A DNA stretch of 9,804 nt from Silvimonas sp. JCM 19000 (GCA_001313065.1 BBFD01000151.1:1-9804), one strand, 5' to 3'. Counted from the stretch's first letter, positions 1-7,825 are shown. Numbers and translations are program-made. Notes: generated by a model not told the origin, from the sequence alone.

Positions 1-1756
1 CGCTGATGCCCACTTGCTGCCCCACCCATTGCGCAGTGGCGCGACGGTCACCGGTCAACATCACCGGCCGGATGCCATATCGCGCAAGGCGGCGATGGCG
101 GCGCGGGCGTCGGGCCGGATCTGGTCGGCCAAGGCAAAGGTCGCCAGCAACCGGCCGTGCTGCGCGATGGCGATCAGGGTCTCGTCTTGCTGGCCATCTG
201 GCGCAGGCTGACCCGGCGCTAGCCAATCGGGGCGACCCACTTGCCAGCCCGCCTGGTCGGCGACCCTGCCACTCACCCCCAGACCGGCATCGACCTTGAA
301 CTGCGTAACTGGCAGCAGGCCAAGCTGGCGTTCACGCGCGGCGTCGATCAAGGCGTGCGCCAAAGGATGCTCGCTGCCGGCTTCCAGGCTGGCGGCGATC
401 TGCAATAACTGCTCCGCGCTGTGGTCGGTGTCGAGCACGTCTATGCGACGCAAAGCCGGGCGGCCCGTGGTCAGCGTGCCGGTCTTGTCGAACACCAGCG
501 TATCCAGCGCCGCCGCATGTTCCAGCGCACTGGCATTGCGAAACAGCAAGCCCAGCCTGGCCCCCCGTCCCACACCAACCATCACGGCCGATGGCGTGGC
601 CAGGCCAAGCGCGCATGGGCACGCGATCACCAGCACCGACACCGCATGTATCATCGCGGGCACCAGCGCCCCCAGCCACCACCAAGCCAGCACAAACACC
701 AGCAAAGCAATACCGAGCACGCTGGGTACAAACACGGCTGAGATCCGGTCTGCCAGGTGTTGAATCGGCGCGCGCGAGCCTGGGCGGCGCTGACCAGGCG
801 GATGATCTGCGCCAGCTGCGTGCCGGAACCGGTGGCGGTGACGAGACAACGCAACATGCCGTCCTGATTGCGGGTGGCGGCGTACACGGCGTCGCCTGCC
901 ACTTTATGCACGGGCAGGTTTTCGCCGGTGAGCATGCTTTCATCGACGGCGGCCGCGCCTTCCGTCACCACGCCATCCGCCGCGATCACTTCGCCATGCC
1001 GCACGATCAGTACATCGCCCTGCTGCAGCAGGCTGATTTCAACTTCGCTGATCTGCCCGTCACGCTCGATCCGGGCAGTTTTGGGCTGCAATTGCAGCAA
1101 ATGCGACATGGCTTGCGAGGCGCGTTGGCGGGCGCGCGCTTCCAGCCATTTGCCAAGCAAACCAGCGTGATGACGGTGGCGCTGGCCTCAAAATAAACCG
1201 GCTGCGCATCCGCCCTCAGCACAACCACCAGCGCACTGAATAACCACGCCACGCTGGTGCCGAGGGCAATCAGCACATCCATATTGGCCCCGCCCCCGCG
1301 CACGCTCTGCCATGCGCCACGATAGAAGCGCAGGCCGGGGCCAAACTGCACCAGGGTGGCCAGCGCCAGTTGCCACGGCCGCGGCAACATTGCGCCATGC
1401 CAGCCGCCCAGCATCGCCAGCATGTCCAGCCATAGTGGGGCCGTCAGCACGGCGGCAGAAGCCACACCGCCGCACTGGTGCGTTTTTTCATCGGCGCTGG
1501 GCGGGGTTGCGTCGGCCAACAGCCGGGCCTGGTAACCGGCCTTTTGCACCGCAGCGATCAGTTGTTCGGTGGAATGTTGCGCTGCGGTCTGCTCAACCTG
1601 CGCGACTTCGGTGGCCAGATTGACCTGCGCCACCACGCCCGGCAGGCGGTTAAGCACTTTCTCGATGCGCGCGGCGCAGGCGGCACACGTCATGCCTTGG
1701 ATGGCAAACGATTGCGTTTGGCGGGGCGCGCTGGCAAGCGGGGTTGAGGGGGTCAT
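1..1756 (-). CDS. copA: Copper-exporting P1B-type ATPase CopA (3' part outside window; three frameshifts)
   Basis: Inner-membrane pump that uses ATP to export Cu(I) from the cytoplasm. From the ATG at 1756-1754 the protein shows one N-terminal HMA metal-binding domain (GMTCAACAARIE, Cys24 and Cys27), membrane segments, the actuator-domain TGE (about residue 276), the transmembrane CPC of VIACPCALGLATPS (about 380-382), the phosphorylated Asp in DKTGTLT (about 424), the N-domain SEHPLAHAL motif and the hinge MLTGDRR. The remaining C-terminus lies beyond position 1. The reading frame breaks three times, each by one missing base: at the AAA at 1159-1161 (restores VITLVLLGKWLEAR), near 770-782 (restores AQASRAPIQHLAD) and at 74-76 (restores LRDMGIRPVMLTGD). 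Every family motif survives on both sides, so these look like sequence errors. No strong ribosome-binding site is visible. The gene is divergent from a multicopper oxidase, which supports a copper (not silver-only or other-metal) role. Confidence 0.93.
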
Positions 1757-1771
1757 GGCAATAGTCCAGAA

Positions 1772-1788
1772 ATACCGGCAGGGGGTAT
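1772..1788. promoter_or_regulatory. Candidate CsoR-type copper operator 1 (copA side)
   Basis: ATACCGGCAGGGGGTAT: a G-tract flanked by the inverted ends ATACC/GGTAT. This is the architecture of operators bound by CsoR/RcnR-family metal sensors. It lies 16 bp upstream of the copA start codon and overlaps the downstream edge of the putative copA -10 box, so a bound repressor would block initiation. A near-identical copy lies at 1851-1867. The regulator gene itself is not in the window, so the family assignment is inference. Confidence 0.55.
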
Positions 1789-1816
1789 ATTACGCCGCCG
1801 TATTGATCGACATCAA
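1787..1816 (-). promoter_or_regulatory. Putative copA promoter
   Basis: On the minus strand, TTGATG (-35, 1816-1811) and TAATAT (-10, 1792-1787) are separated by 18 bp, about 30 bp upstream of the copA ATG. Both boxes are fair matches to the sigma-70 consensus. Operator 1 overlaps the -10 box and the expected start site. Confidence 0.45.
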
Positions 1817-1842
1817 GCCAGGGCAGAACGGTGATTTCAGGC

Positions 1843-1870
1843 TTTACGCTATACGGCAGGGGGGTATAGG
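1843..1870 (+). promoter_or_regulatory. Putative multicopper oxidase promoter
   Basis: TTTACG (-35, 1843-1848) and TATAGG (-10, 1865-1870) are 16 bp apart, each matching four of six consensus bases. The spacer is almost entirely filled by operator 2. The predicted transcript would have a leader of about 110 nt before the ATG at 1989. Confidence 0.4.
1851..1867. promoter_or_regulatory. Candidate CsoR-type copper operator 2 (oxidase side)
   Basis: ATACGGCAGGGGGGTAT: 17 bp, same length and same ATAC...GGTAT ends as operator 1, differing only by one C-to-G substitution at its fifth base and one A-to-G-like shift in the G-tract register. It sits between the -35 and -10 boxes of the putative oxidase promoter. 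Two matched sites on two divergent copper-gene promoters argue for shared control. Confidence 0.55.
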
Positions 1871-1952
1871 CTTTGCGGCGCTTTGTTCGGCCACGCCAGC
1901 AATTTGCCCGCGTTGCGCCAATACTGATGCCTATCAAGATGACGACACAAAC

Positions 1953-1976
1953 GGTGGCGCCTTATCCGGTGCCACC
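1953..1976 (+). promoter_or_regulatory. Leader hairpin abutting the oxidase ribosome-binding site
   Basis: GGTGGCGCC (1953-1961), loop TTATCC, GGTGCCACC (1968-1976): a nine-pair stem with one G-U pair in RNA. It ends two bases before the GGAG Shine-Dalgarno (1978-1981) of the oxidase gene. It has no U-tract, so it is not an obvious terminator. A role in translation or mRNA stability is possible but unproven. Confidence 0.35.
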
Positions 1977-1988
1977 CGGAGAACGCGC

Positions 1989-3479
1989 ATGAACCGCAGA
2001 GATTTTCTGTATTACGCCGGCGCCGGCCTGAGCTTGCTCACCTTGCGCCAGGCCGCCATGGCCATGGACATGGCCCAGATGGCGGGCATGGACCATACCG
2101 CCCATGGTAAAGCCGCGGCCAGACCTGCTGCCGGCAAAACCATCACCCTGCCCCGTGGCGCGCCGCTGCATCCGCTAATGCGGCTAAAAAAAACCAGAGC
2201 AAAAAAAAGCCTGGCCAGTTTGTTGCCACCCTGCGCGCCGCACCCACGGTGGTGCAACTGAAGCCGGGCCTGCGTACGCCGGTGTGGGCTTATAACGGCA
2301 GCGTGCCGGGCCCGCTGATCGAGGTGCACGAAGGCGATAGCGTCAGCATCAAACTGATCAACCAGCTCAAACAGCCCACCACCATCCATTGGCACGGCCT
2401 GCCGGTGCCGCCGGAACAGGATGGCAACCCCGGCAGCGAAATCGCACCGGGCAAATCGCGCACTTATCGCTTTACCTTGCCGGTGGGTAGCGCAGGCACT
2501 TACTGGTTCCACCCGCATCCGCATGGCCACACTGCGGAACAGGTTTACCGCGGTCTGGCCGGGCTGTTTATTGTGCGCAGCAAAGCTGACCCGCTGGCAC
2601 ATCTGCCGGAGCGGCATCTGGTGTTTTCTGATCTCAAGCTGCAGGCCAACGGGCGCATTGCGGACAACGAGATGGACGACTGGATGAATGGGCGCGAAGG
2701 CCAGTTTGTGCTGGTCAACGGCCAGTGGCAGCCCACGCTGAATGTATTGGGACGTCAGCGCTGGCGCCTGTGGAATGCCTGCAGCGCGCGCTATCTGCGG
2801 CTCAAGCTGCCGGATCAATCCATGATCCAGGTCGGCACGGATGGCGGTTTGCTGGCCGCGCCGGTGCCGGTGAGTGAATTGCTGCTGGCGCCGGGTGAAC
2901 GCGCCGAGGTGGTGGTGTCCGGCGACGGCAATAGTGCGCTGACCGCGCTGGCCTATGATCGCGGCAAGATGGGCGATGTGGCGCCCGAGCACGATGTGAT
3001 CCTGCTGCATGCGCATTTCCGCATCGGCGTGCCGACCGAATTGCCGCAGCAATTACGCGCTATCGAAGCGCTCGGCCAGCCGGTTGCGAACAAGGAACTG
3101 GTGTTCAGCGAAGACATGGACAACATGACCGATGACCCGGCGTCGATGAAGTTCATGATCAATGGCAAGGTGTTTGATATGAACCGGGTCGATCTGACCA
3201 GCAAGGCAGGCGAGGTCGAAGCGTGGACCTTGCGCAATGACTCGGATATGGACCACCCCTTTCATCTGCACGGCACGCAATTTCAGGTGGCCGAACGCCG
3301 CTTCAAAGGCCAGACTACCCCGGAGAAATTGTTGGCCTGGCGCGACACCGTCAATGTGCGGCCACAAGAATCCGTGGTCATCCATACCGTGCAAAAAAGA
3401 CAAGGGGCGCCGCGTCTATCATTGCCACATCATCGAGCACGAAGACCTCGGCATGATGGGCCAGATGGATGTCATCTGA
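1989..3479 (+). CDS. Tat-exported multicopper oxidase, CueO-like (two frameshifts)
   Basis: Periplasmic copper enzyme that probably oxidises toxic Cu(I), with O2 as acceptor. The start is the ATG at 1989, with GGAG 7-10 bases upstream. The N-terminus is a twin-arginine signal (NRRDFLYYAGAG..., ending near AMA), followed by a Met/His-rich stretch (MDMAQMAGMDHTAHG). All four copper-ligand motifs are present: IHWHG (about 133-137), WFHPHPHGHT (about 174-183), HPFHLHG (about 422-428) and YHCHIIEHEDLGMM (about 476-489), including the type-1 Cys, His and Met. Reconstructed length is 496 residues, normal for the family. One A is missing in one of two A8 runs (2186-2208), and one A is extra in the A6 run at about 3392-3397. 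Fixing both joins the three frames. The gene is divergent from copA. It could equally be named as a CopA-type plasmid-style oxidase, so I give no symbol. Confidence 0.92.
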
Positions 3480-3604
3480 TTTGCGCTTGTTTTATTACAA
3501 GCGGATACATGAGAATGGACGAACGTTACGGTGAACCGGTGATCAGCTTTCTATGCTGGTTGCAACGTCAACGTCCAGTTGATAAACCCAGGAGAAAAAA
3601 AACC

Positions 3605-3785
3605 ATGAAAAAAGCTTTTTTGCTGCAGTGCTCGCCCTTTCGATTTTCGGTTCCGCTGGTCTGGCTTTTGCTGAAGAAGCTGCCGGCACCGCTGATGCTG
3701 ATCCGGCTGCGAAATCTTCGCAACACGTGAAGCATCACAAAAAAAAGCCAAGAAAGCCAAGGCTAGCGCCGCTTCCGCTTCTTGA
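3605..3785 (+). CDS. Small secreted His/Lys/Ala-rich protein, Asr-like (two frameshifts)
   Basis: A 60-residue protein starting at ATG 3605 with a good Shine-Dalgarno (AGGAG, 3590-3594). Repaired, it begins MKKAFFAAVLALSIFGSAG and ends with a Sec signal cleavage site near AFA|EEA. The mature part of about 36 residues is acidic/Ala at first, then strongly basic (QHVKHHKKKAKKAKASAASAS, then TGA at 3783). One T is missing in the T6 run 3616-3621 and one A in the A8 run 3739-3746. With both restored there is a clean signal peptide and a stop right before a terminator. Composition and layout resemble acid-shock (Asr-type) periplasmic proteins. The His-rich patch and the upstream copper oxidase make metal binding conceivable. 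Function is not established. Confidence 0.7.
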
Positions 3786-3807
3786 TAGAACGGTAGTGCG
3801 CTCCCCC

Positions 3808-3834
3808 AAAACCGGCCCCAGGGCCGGTTTTTTT
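3808..3834 (+). terminator. Rho-independent terminator after the small secreted protein
   Basis: AAAACCGGCC, loop CCAG, GGCCGGTTTT followed by more T: a ten-pair GC-rich stem directly followed by a T7 run. It begins 22 bp after the stop codon at 3785 and insulates ettA. Confidence 0.9.
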
Positions 3835-3879
3835 AATGCCCGCTCGTCACGCGCATACGCTGCCGGGTGCGCCTGCGTT

Positions 3880-3888
3880 TGCTACACT
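3880..3888 (+). promoter_or_regulatory. Putative extended -10 promoter of ettA
   Basis: TGCTACACT is an extended -10 element (TGn plus TACACT), about 33 bp upstream of the ettA ATG. No convincing -35 box is visible, which is usual for extended -10 promoters. Confidence 0.4.
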
Positions 3889-3921
3889 TGCGCCATTCTC
3901 AGCCACACACAAGACACTGCA

Positions 3922-5588
3922 ATGGCCCAATACGTTATGTCGATGCTCCGCGTGAGCAAAATCGTCCCGCCTAAACGTCAGATCATCAAGGATATTTCGC
4001 TCAGCTTTTTTTCCCCGGCGCCAAGATCGGTTTGCTGGGCCTGAACGGCGCGGGTAAATCCACGGTGCTGCGCATCATGCTGGTGCCGACAAAGAGTTCG
4101 ACGGCGAAGTACAACATCTGGCCGGCGTGAAGATCGCTATCTGCAGCAAGAGCCGCAACTGGACGCCAGCAAGACCGTGCGCGAAGAAGTCGAAAGCGGC
4201 ATGGGCGAAGTGATGGATGCGCAAAAGCGGCTGGAAGAAGTCTATGCCGCCTACGCCGAACCGGATGCCGACTTTGATGCGCTGGCCGAAGAACAAGGCC
4301 GACTGGAAGCCATCATCTCGGCCGGTGCCGGCGACAATACCGCGCTGCAACTCGAACTGGCCGCGGACGCGCTGCGCCTGCCGCCGTGGGATGCGGTGAT
4401 CGGGCATCTGTCCGGCGGTGAAAAGCGGCGCGTGGCATTGTGCAAACTGCTACTGTCCAAGCCCGACATGCTGCTGCTGGATGAGCCGACCAACCATCTG
4501 GACGCTGAATCGGTGGAATGGCTGGAGCAATTCCTGGTGCGCTTTCCGGGCACCGTGGTGGCCGTCACCCATGATCGCTACTTCCTTGATAACGCCGCTG
4601 AGTGGATTCTGGAACTGGACCGCGGCCATGGCATTCCATGGAAGGGCAATTACTCCAGCTGGCTGGAGCAAAAAAGAAGCGCGCCTGAAGCAGGAAGAAT
4701 CAACCGAATCGGCCCGCCAGAAAGCGCTGAACAAAGAACTGGAATGGGTACGGCAGAACCCCAAAGGCCGCCAGGCCAAATCGAAGGCACGGATTGCGCG
4801 CTTCGAAGAACTGTCCAGCTTTGAGCATCAAAAGCGCAACGAAACCCAGGAAATCTTTATCCCCGTGGCCGAGCGTCTGGGCGATAAGGTCATCGATTTC
4901 AACGGCGTCTCCAAAGCCTTTGGCGACCGTCTGCTGATCGACAACCTGAGCTTCTCGGTACCTGCTGGCGCCATCGTCGGCATCATCGGCCCCAACGGCG
5001 CGGGTAAAACCACGCTGTTCAAGATGATCGCCGGCAAAGAGCAACCCGATAGCGGCAGCATCGAAATCGGCCAGACCGTGCAGACCGCGTTTGTTGAACA
5101 ATCGCGCGACAGCCTCGAAGACGAAAAGACCGTGTTCGAAGACGTGTCCGGCGGCCTTGATAATCTGCAAGTAGGCAAGTTCGAGATGTCCAGCCGCGCT
5201 TATCTGGCCGCTTCAACTTCAAGGGTGGCGATCAGCAGAAAAAAGTCGGCATGTTGTCCGGCGGTGAACGCGGCCGTCTGCATCTGGCCAAAACGCTGCT
5301 GCAAGGCGGCAATGTGTTGTTCCTGGATGAGCCATCCAACGATCTGGACGTGGAAACCTGCGCGCGCTGGAAGACGCGCTGCTGGAATTTGCCGGCACCG
5401 CATTTGTGATCAGCCATGATCGCTGGTTTCTTGACCGCATCGCCACGCACATCCTCGCGGCTGAAGGCGACAGCCAGTGGACCTTCTTTGATGGCAACTA
5501 CCAGGAATACGAAGCGGACAAGCGCAAGCGTCTGGGTGAAGAAGGCGCCAAGCCGAAGCGTATACGCTACAAGCCCGTCACGCGTTAA
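3922..5588 (+). CDS. ettA: Energy-dependent translational throttle protein EttA, ABC-F family (six frameshifts)
   Basis: Soluble ABC-F ATPase that binds the ribosomal E site and, in E. coli, gates the first steps of elongation according to ATP level. The N-terminus ([20 protein letters not shown]) and C-terminus ([12 protein letters not shown]) match EttA. Domain 1 has Walker [10 protein letters not shown] (about 39-47), signature LSGGEKRR (about 163) and Walker [12 protein letters not shown]. The P-site tRNA-interaction linker (about 235-320, [19 protein letters not shown]) follows. Domain 2 has GPNGAGKTT (about 357), LSGGERGR and [11 protein letters not shown]. Reconstructed length is about 555 residues, as in E. 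coli. Frame breaks: the T7C4 run at 4006-4016 (two extra or one missing base), a missing G at 4079 and at 4136, an extra A at 4670-4675, a missing G at 5206-5207 and a missing C at 5357-5358. No clear Shine-Dalgarno precedes the ATG. Confidence 0.95.
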
Positions 5589-5596
5589 TGGCCCAA

Positions 5597-5619
5597 GCGG
5601 CGGACTGCAGGGCCGCCGC
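5597..5619. repeat. GC-rich inverted repeat after ettA
   Basis: GCGGCGG (5597-5603) and CCGCCGC (5613-5619) form a seven-pair stem with a nine-base loop, 8 bp after the ettA stop. It lacks a T-run and lies just before the true terminator. It may be an mRNA 3'-end stabilising element or incidental. Confidence 0.4.
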
Positions 5620-5629
5620 AGAATGCCAC

Positions 5630-5661
5630 AAAAAAAAGCCGCCTCATGGGCGGCTTTTTTT
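5630..5661. terminator. Bidirectional terminator between ettA and the zinc-ribbon gene
   Basis: An A-run, GCCGCC, short loop TCATG, GGCGGC, then a T-run of seven. The A-run on the left and T-run on the right let it work on both strands, which fits the convergent genes on either side (ettA ends at 5588, the minus-strand gene ends at 5683). Confidence 0.85.
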
Positions 5662-5682
5662 ACGTCGGGCACAGCGGGGGCG

Positions 5683-5884
5683 TTACTTGAGACGCGCCCA
5701 AGTCGCCAACGCGGCTTTCTTGTTCGGCTCCGGCTGCTGATGGCGCTGCAATTGCCATCCTTGCCAAATTTGCTGCACTGAACCAGACGCGATTAGCGCC
5801 AGCCTTGCAGATTTTGCCGGGGGCGCCACAGCGTGGACAGGGCACGGGCGTGGCAACGGGTTGGGCAGCAGCGGGCTCAGACAT
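5683..5884 (-). CDS. Probable zinc-ribbon microprotein (two frameshifts)
   Basis: Starts at ATG 5884-5882 (MSEPAAAQPVATPVPCPRCG). As written, the frame runs on to about 5660 in unlikely sequence. Restoring one base in TGGTTCAG (about 5785) gives VWFQCSKFGKDGNC. Restoring a second near the next TGCAGCGCC (about 5750-5755) gives RHQQPEPNKKAALATWARLK and a TAA at 5685-5683. The result is about 67 residues with Cys16, Cys19, Cys26, Cys37 and Cys46: a CxxC pair followed by later cysteines, as in zinc ribbons of topoisomerase or transcription type. It starts 17 bp after the stop of the YkgJ-type gene, so it is probably co-transcribed. No family is recognised. The exact place of the second repair is uncertain, and so is the sequence around it. 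Confidence 0.55.
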
Positions 5885-5901
5885 AGCGGTCAAATCTTTT
5901 G

Positions 5902-6302
5902 TCAAGGTTTGTTGCGGTACGCGCAGAAACCCGGGCGCGGCCCGATTTTGGGATGATTGCGACAGGTATTGGGGCGCAAGTCATAGATGGTACAGCGCCG
6001 CGTTTCGGCGTGCAGATAGCGGCAATCGCCACTGGCGCGCTGGGCCAGCGTAAACACTTCGTGTTTGAAGTTGAAATGCTGGATCACACCGGCTTTCTGC
6101 AAGCGCTTGGCAATCTGCTTGGCGGCTTCATGCTCGGCCTCAAACGCATCCACCTCGCCCATGCGAACCAGATCAGGCAGGCGCACCTCAACCGGCATGG
6201 TGCAACAGGACGCCTGGCAATCGATACACAGGCTGGCGCGATAGCGCGCCAGGTATCCAGATTTTCCAGCGTCGAAAGGTGTATCAGTTTCTTGGTGATC
6301 AT
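5902..6302 (-). CDS. YkgJ-family cysteine-cluster protein (one frameshift)
   Basis: A member of the YkgJ/UPF0153 family, proposed to bind zinc or an Fe-S cluster; the biochemical role is unknown. The metal-binding cysteines are visible: SLCIDCQASCC near residue 30, then GDCRYLHAETRRC and LRPNTCRNHP toward the C-terminus, about eight cysteines in all. The chosen start is ATG 6302-6300 (MITKKLIHLSTLENLD). One missing G in TGGCGC (plus-strand CC at 6249-6250) splits the gene; restoring it gives LDTWARYRASLCIDC. Length is about 133 residues. An in-frame ATG nine codons upstream (MRAALDCLL) is an alternative start; neither has a strong Shine-Dalgarno. The gene is divergent from the pseudouridine synthase gene, with a 143-bp gap that holds the promoters of both. 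Confidence 0.82.
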
Positions 6303-6413
6303 AAGCAAACAGTCCAGTGCGGCGCGCATTATCAGTGGCCCGGGGGGCCAGACGCAATGCAACTGTGCTGGACGGTAGCGCCTGCCACGCCTGCGGCCAG
6401 GCGCTTGGCCGCG

Positions 6414-6419
6414 TACAAT
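6414..6419 (+). promoter_or_regulatory. Putative -10 box of the pseudouridine synthase gene
   Basis: TACAAT in the context GCGTACAATCGCGC, 27 bp upstream of the ATG at 6446. Five of six bases match the consensus. The -35 region is poor. Confidence 0.35.
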
Positions 6420-6445
6420 CGCGCTTTTGCCTGCCGGATCGTCGT

Positions 6446-7378
6446 ATGCATAACCGTTCGCCACTGCCGCATCGCGATGGCGTCGCCCCCAGTTTTGTGG
6501 TGCTGCCCGAACAAGGCGAGTGGCCCGATCTGCTCACTTTTTTTGCTGCAACGTTTTCCGTTTTTTTGCCGGCCGGGGTGCTGGCGCAACGCCTGGCTAA
6601 CGGAGAGATGGTGGATCAGCATGGGCAGCCGGTGCGCGGCGATATGCCGTATCCGCGTGGTGGTCGGCTCTGGTATTACCGCGACGTGCCCGACGAGATC
6701 AAAGTGCCGTTCGAGATCAACATCCTGCATCGCGATGAGCGCCTGCTGGTGGTGGACAAACCGCATTTTCTGGCCACCATCCCGTCGGGTCGCCAACTGC
6801 GGGAGACCGTGGTGGCGCGTTTGCGCCAGCAGTTTGATCTGCCCGAACTGACGCCAGTGCACCGGCTGGATCGGGAAACGGCGGGCGTGGTGCTGTTCTG
6901 TTTACATCCGCCCAGCCGTGGCGCGTATCAGGCTTTGTTCCAGCACCGCCAGGTGCAAAAGGAATACGAAGCCGTGGCGCCCTACCGCGCTGAGTTGCTT
7001 GCACCGCATACCCGGCATAGCCACATCGCGGCTGGCAGCACGTGGTTTACCATGCAGGAAATTGACGCCGAGCCCAATTCGAGCACGCATATAGAAATGC
7101 TGCACCCATTAGCCGGATCAAATCCGCAACTGGCTCTATATCGATTAAAGCCGCACAGCGGACGCAAGCATCAATTGCGGGTGCATATGGCCGCTTTGGG
7201 TGCGCCTATTGTCAATGACCCGTGGTATCCCACGCCATTGGGCGACAAGGCCGATGACTTTAGCGCCCCATTGCAATTGCTGGCACGGGCAATTGAATTT
7301 ATCGACCCCTACAGCGGCGAATTGCGAAAATTCTGCAGCCAGCGCAATCTGGCATTAGCCGCTGATTGCCAATTCTGA
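6446..7378 (+). CDS. RluA-family pseudouridine synthase
   Basis: Cytoplasmic enzyme that isomerises uridine to pseudouridine in rRNA or tRNA. The start is ATG 6446 (MHNRSPLPHRDGVAPS); the frame is open further upstream but non-conserved. Residues 1 to about 85 form an S4-like N-terminal part (LLTFFAATF ... LAQRLANGEMVDQHGQPV), followed by the catalytic domain with LHRDERLLVVDKPHFLATIPSG, the hallmark HRLDRETAGVVLF carrying catalytic Asp142, and the later LKPHSGRKHQLRVHMAALG. Length is 310 residues with no frameshift. The sequence type matches the RluA relatives common in betaproteobacteria that accompany RluC and RluD; the target base cannot be told from sequence. Ends three bases before a long terminator. 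Confidence 0.92.
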   Translation: MHNRSPLPHRDGVAPSFVVLPEQGEWPDLLTFFAATFSVFLPAGVLAQRLANGEMVDQHGQPVRGDMPYPRGGRLWYYRDVPDEIKVPFEINILHRDERLLVVDKPHFLATIPSGRQLRETVVARLRQQFDLPELTPVHRLDRETAGVVLFCLHPPSRGAYQALFQHRQVQKEYEAVAPYRAELLAPHTRHSHIAAGSTWFTMQEIDAEPNSSTHIEMLHPLAGSNPQLALYRLKPHSGRKHQLRVHMAALGAPIVNDPWYPTPLGDKADDFSAPLQLLARAIEFIDPYSGELRKFCSQRNLALAADCQF

Positions 7379-7380
7379 TT

Positions 7381-7421
7381 GCGCAAATAAACGCCCGAAT
7401 TAATCGGGCCTTTATTTGCGC
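7381..7421. terminator. Long bidirectional hairpin terminator
   Basis: GCGCAAATAAA (7381-7391) pairs perfectly with TTTATTTGCGC (7411-7421), and inside it GCCCGA pairs with TCGGGC around the loop ATTAA. This makes 17 pairs broken by a single C-C mismatch. The TTTATTT arm acts as a T-tract in either direction. It exactly fills the gap between two convergent genes (stop at 7378 and stop at 7427). Confidence 0.85.
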
Positions 7422-7426
7422 CTGGC

Positions 7427-7825
7427 CTAACCGCCGCCTTTGTCCGAGGTGTCGGGCGGAAACCGGGTGACGTGCACATTGTGTCTATGCGTAAACGCTT
7501 GCAGAAAATGCAGCAGCGCATGCCGTCGCACCCGGTTAAGGTCTTGAAACGCGTCGATCAAGGCTTGTTCTTCCGGATCCAGCGGCAGCGGCTCGCGCAG
7601 CGGAAACCCGCCACCCTCGGCAGTGCCCAGTCCGGTCAATAACCAGTCGGTCGATGCACCGAGCAAGCTGGATATGCCCATCAGATTGGTCAACGTTGGA
7701 TCGGCCTCATCCGATTCCCAGGCGCTGACCGAGGGTTGGGTTACATGCAAACGATCAGCCAACCAGCCCTGGCTGCGTTTCCGGGTTTTGCGCACCATGC
7801 TGATGCGAGAGCCTAATGTATTCAT
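7427..7825 (-). CDS. XRE-family helix-turn-helix transcriptional regulator
   Basis: A DNA-binding protein of 132 residues starting at ATG 7825-7823 (MNTLGSRISMVRKTRKRSQG). Residues about 5-62 form a Cro/CI-type domain: SQGWLADRLHVTQPSVSAWE is the helix-turn-helix, followed by PTLTNLMGISSLLGASTDWLLTG, the usual end of such domains. The C-terminal half (LPLDPEEQALIDAFQDLNRVRRHALLHFL) is a helix typical of this regulator class, with a polar, Gly-rich tail. No frameshift. The frame is open for 30 further codons upstream, but that part is AT-rich and unlike protein. The targets are unknown. A TCTTTAAAGA palindrome 41 bp upstream could be an autoregulatory operator. Confidence 0.85.
   Translation of the reverse strand: MNTLGSRISMVRKTRKRSQGWLADRLHVTQPSVSAWESDEADPTLTNLMGISSLLGASTDWLLTGLGTAEGGGFPLREPLPLDPEEQALIDAFQDLNRVRRHALLHFLQAFTHRHNVHVTRFPPDTSDKGGG

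Noticed and set aside
1755..1988. Upstream in-frame extension of the oxidase gene (ATG at 1755, frame open to 1989).
   Set aside because: The translated stretch has no protein-like character and spans both operators and promoters. The ATG at 1989 has a Shine-Dalgarno and starts a Tat signal, so it is the real start.
2012..3052. A 346-codon open frame on the minus strand opposite the oxidase gene.
   Set aside because: It is the antisense shadow of the oxidase gene in GC-rich DNA. It is rich in His/Arg/Gln with no recognisable domain, while the plus strand carries all copper-ligand motifs.
4007..5360. Programmed frameshifting in ettA at its T7 and A6 runs.
   Set aside because: Six shifts of differing direction in one gene, most not at slippery heptamers, and similar shifts in unrelated neighbours make sequence error the simpler reading.
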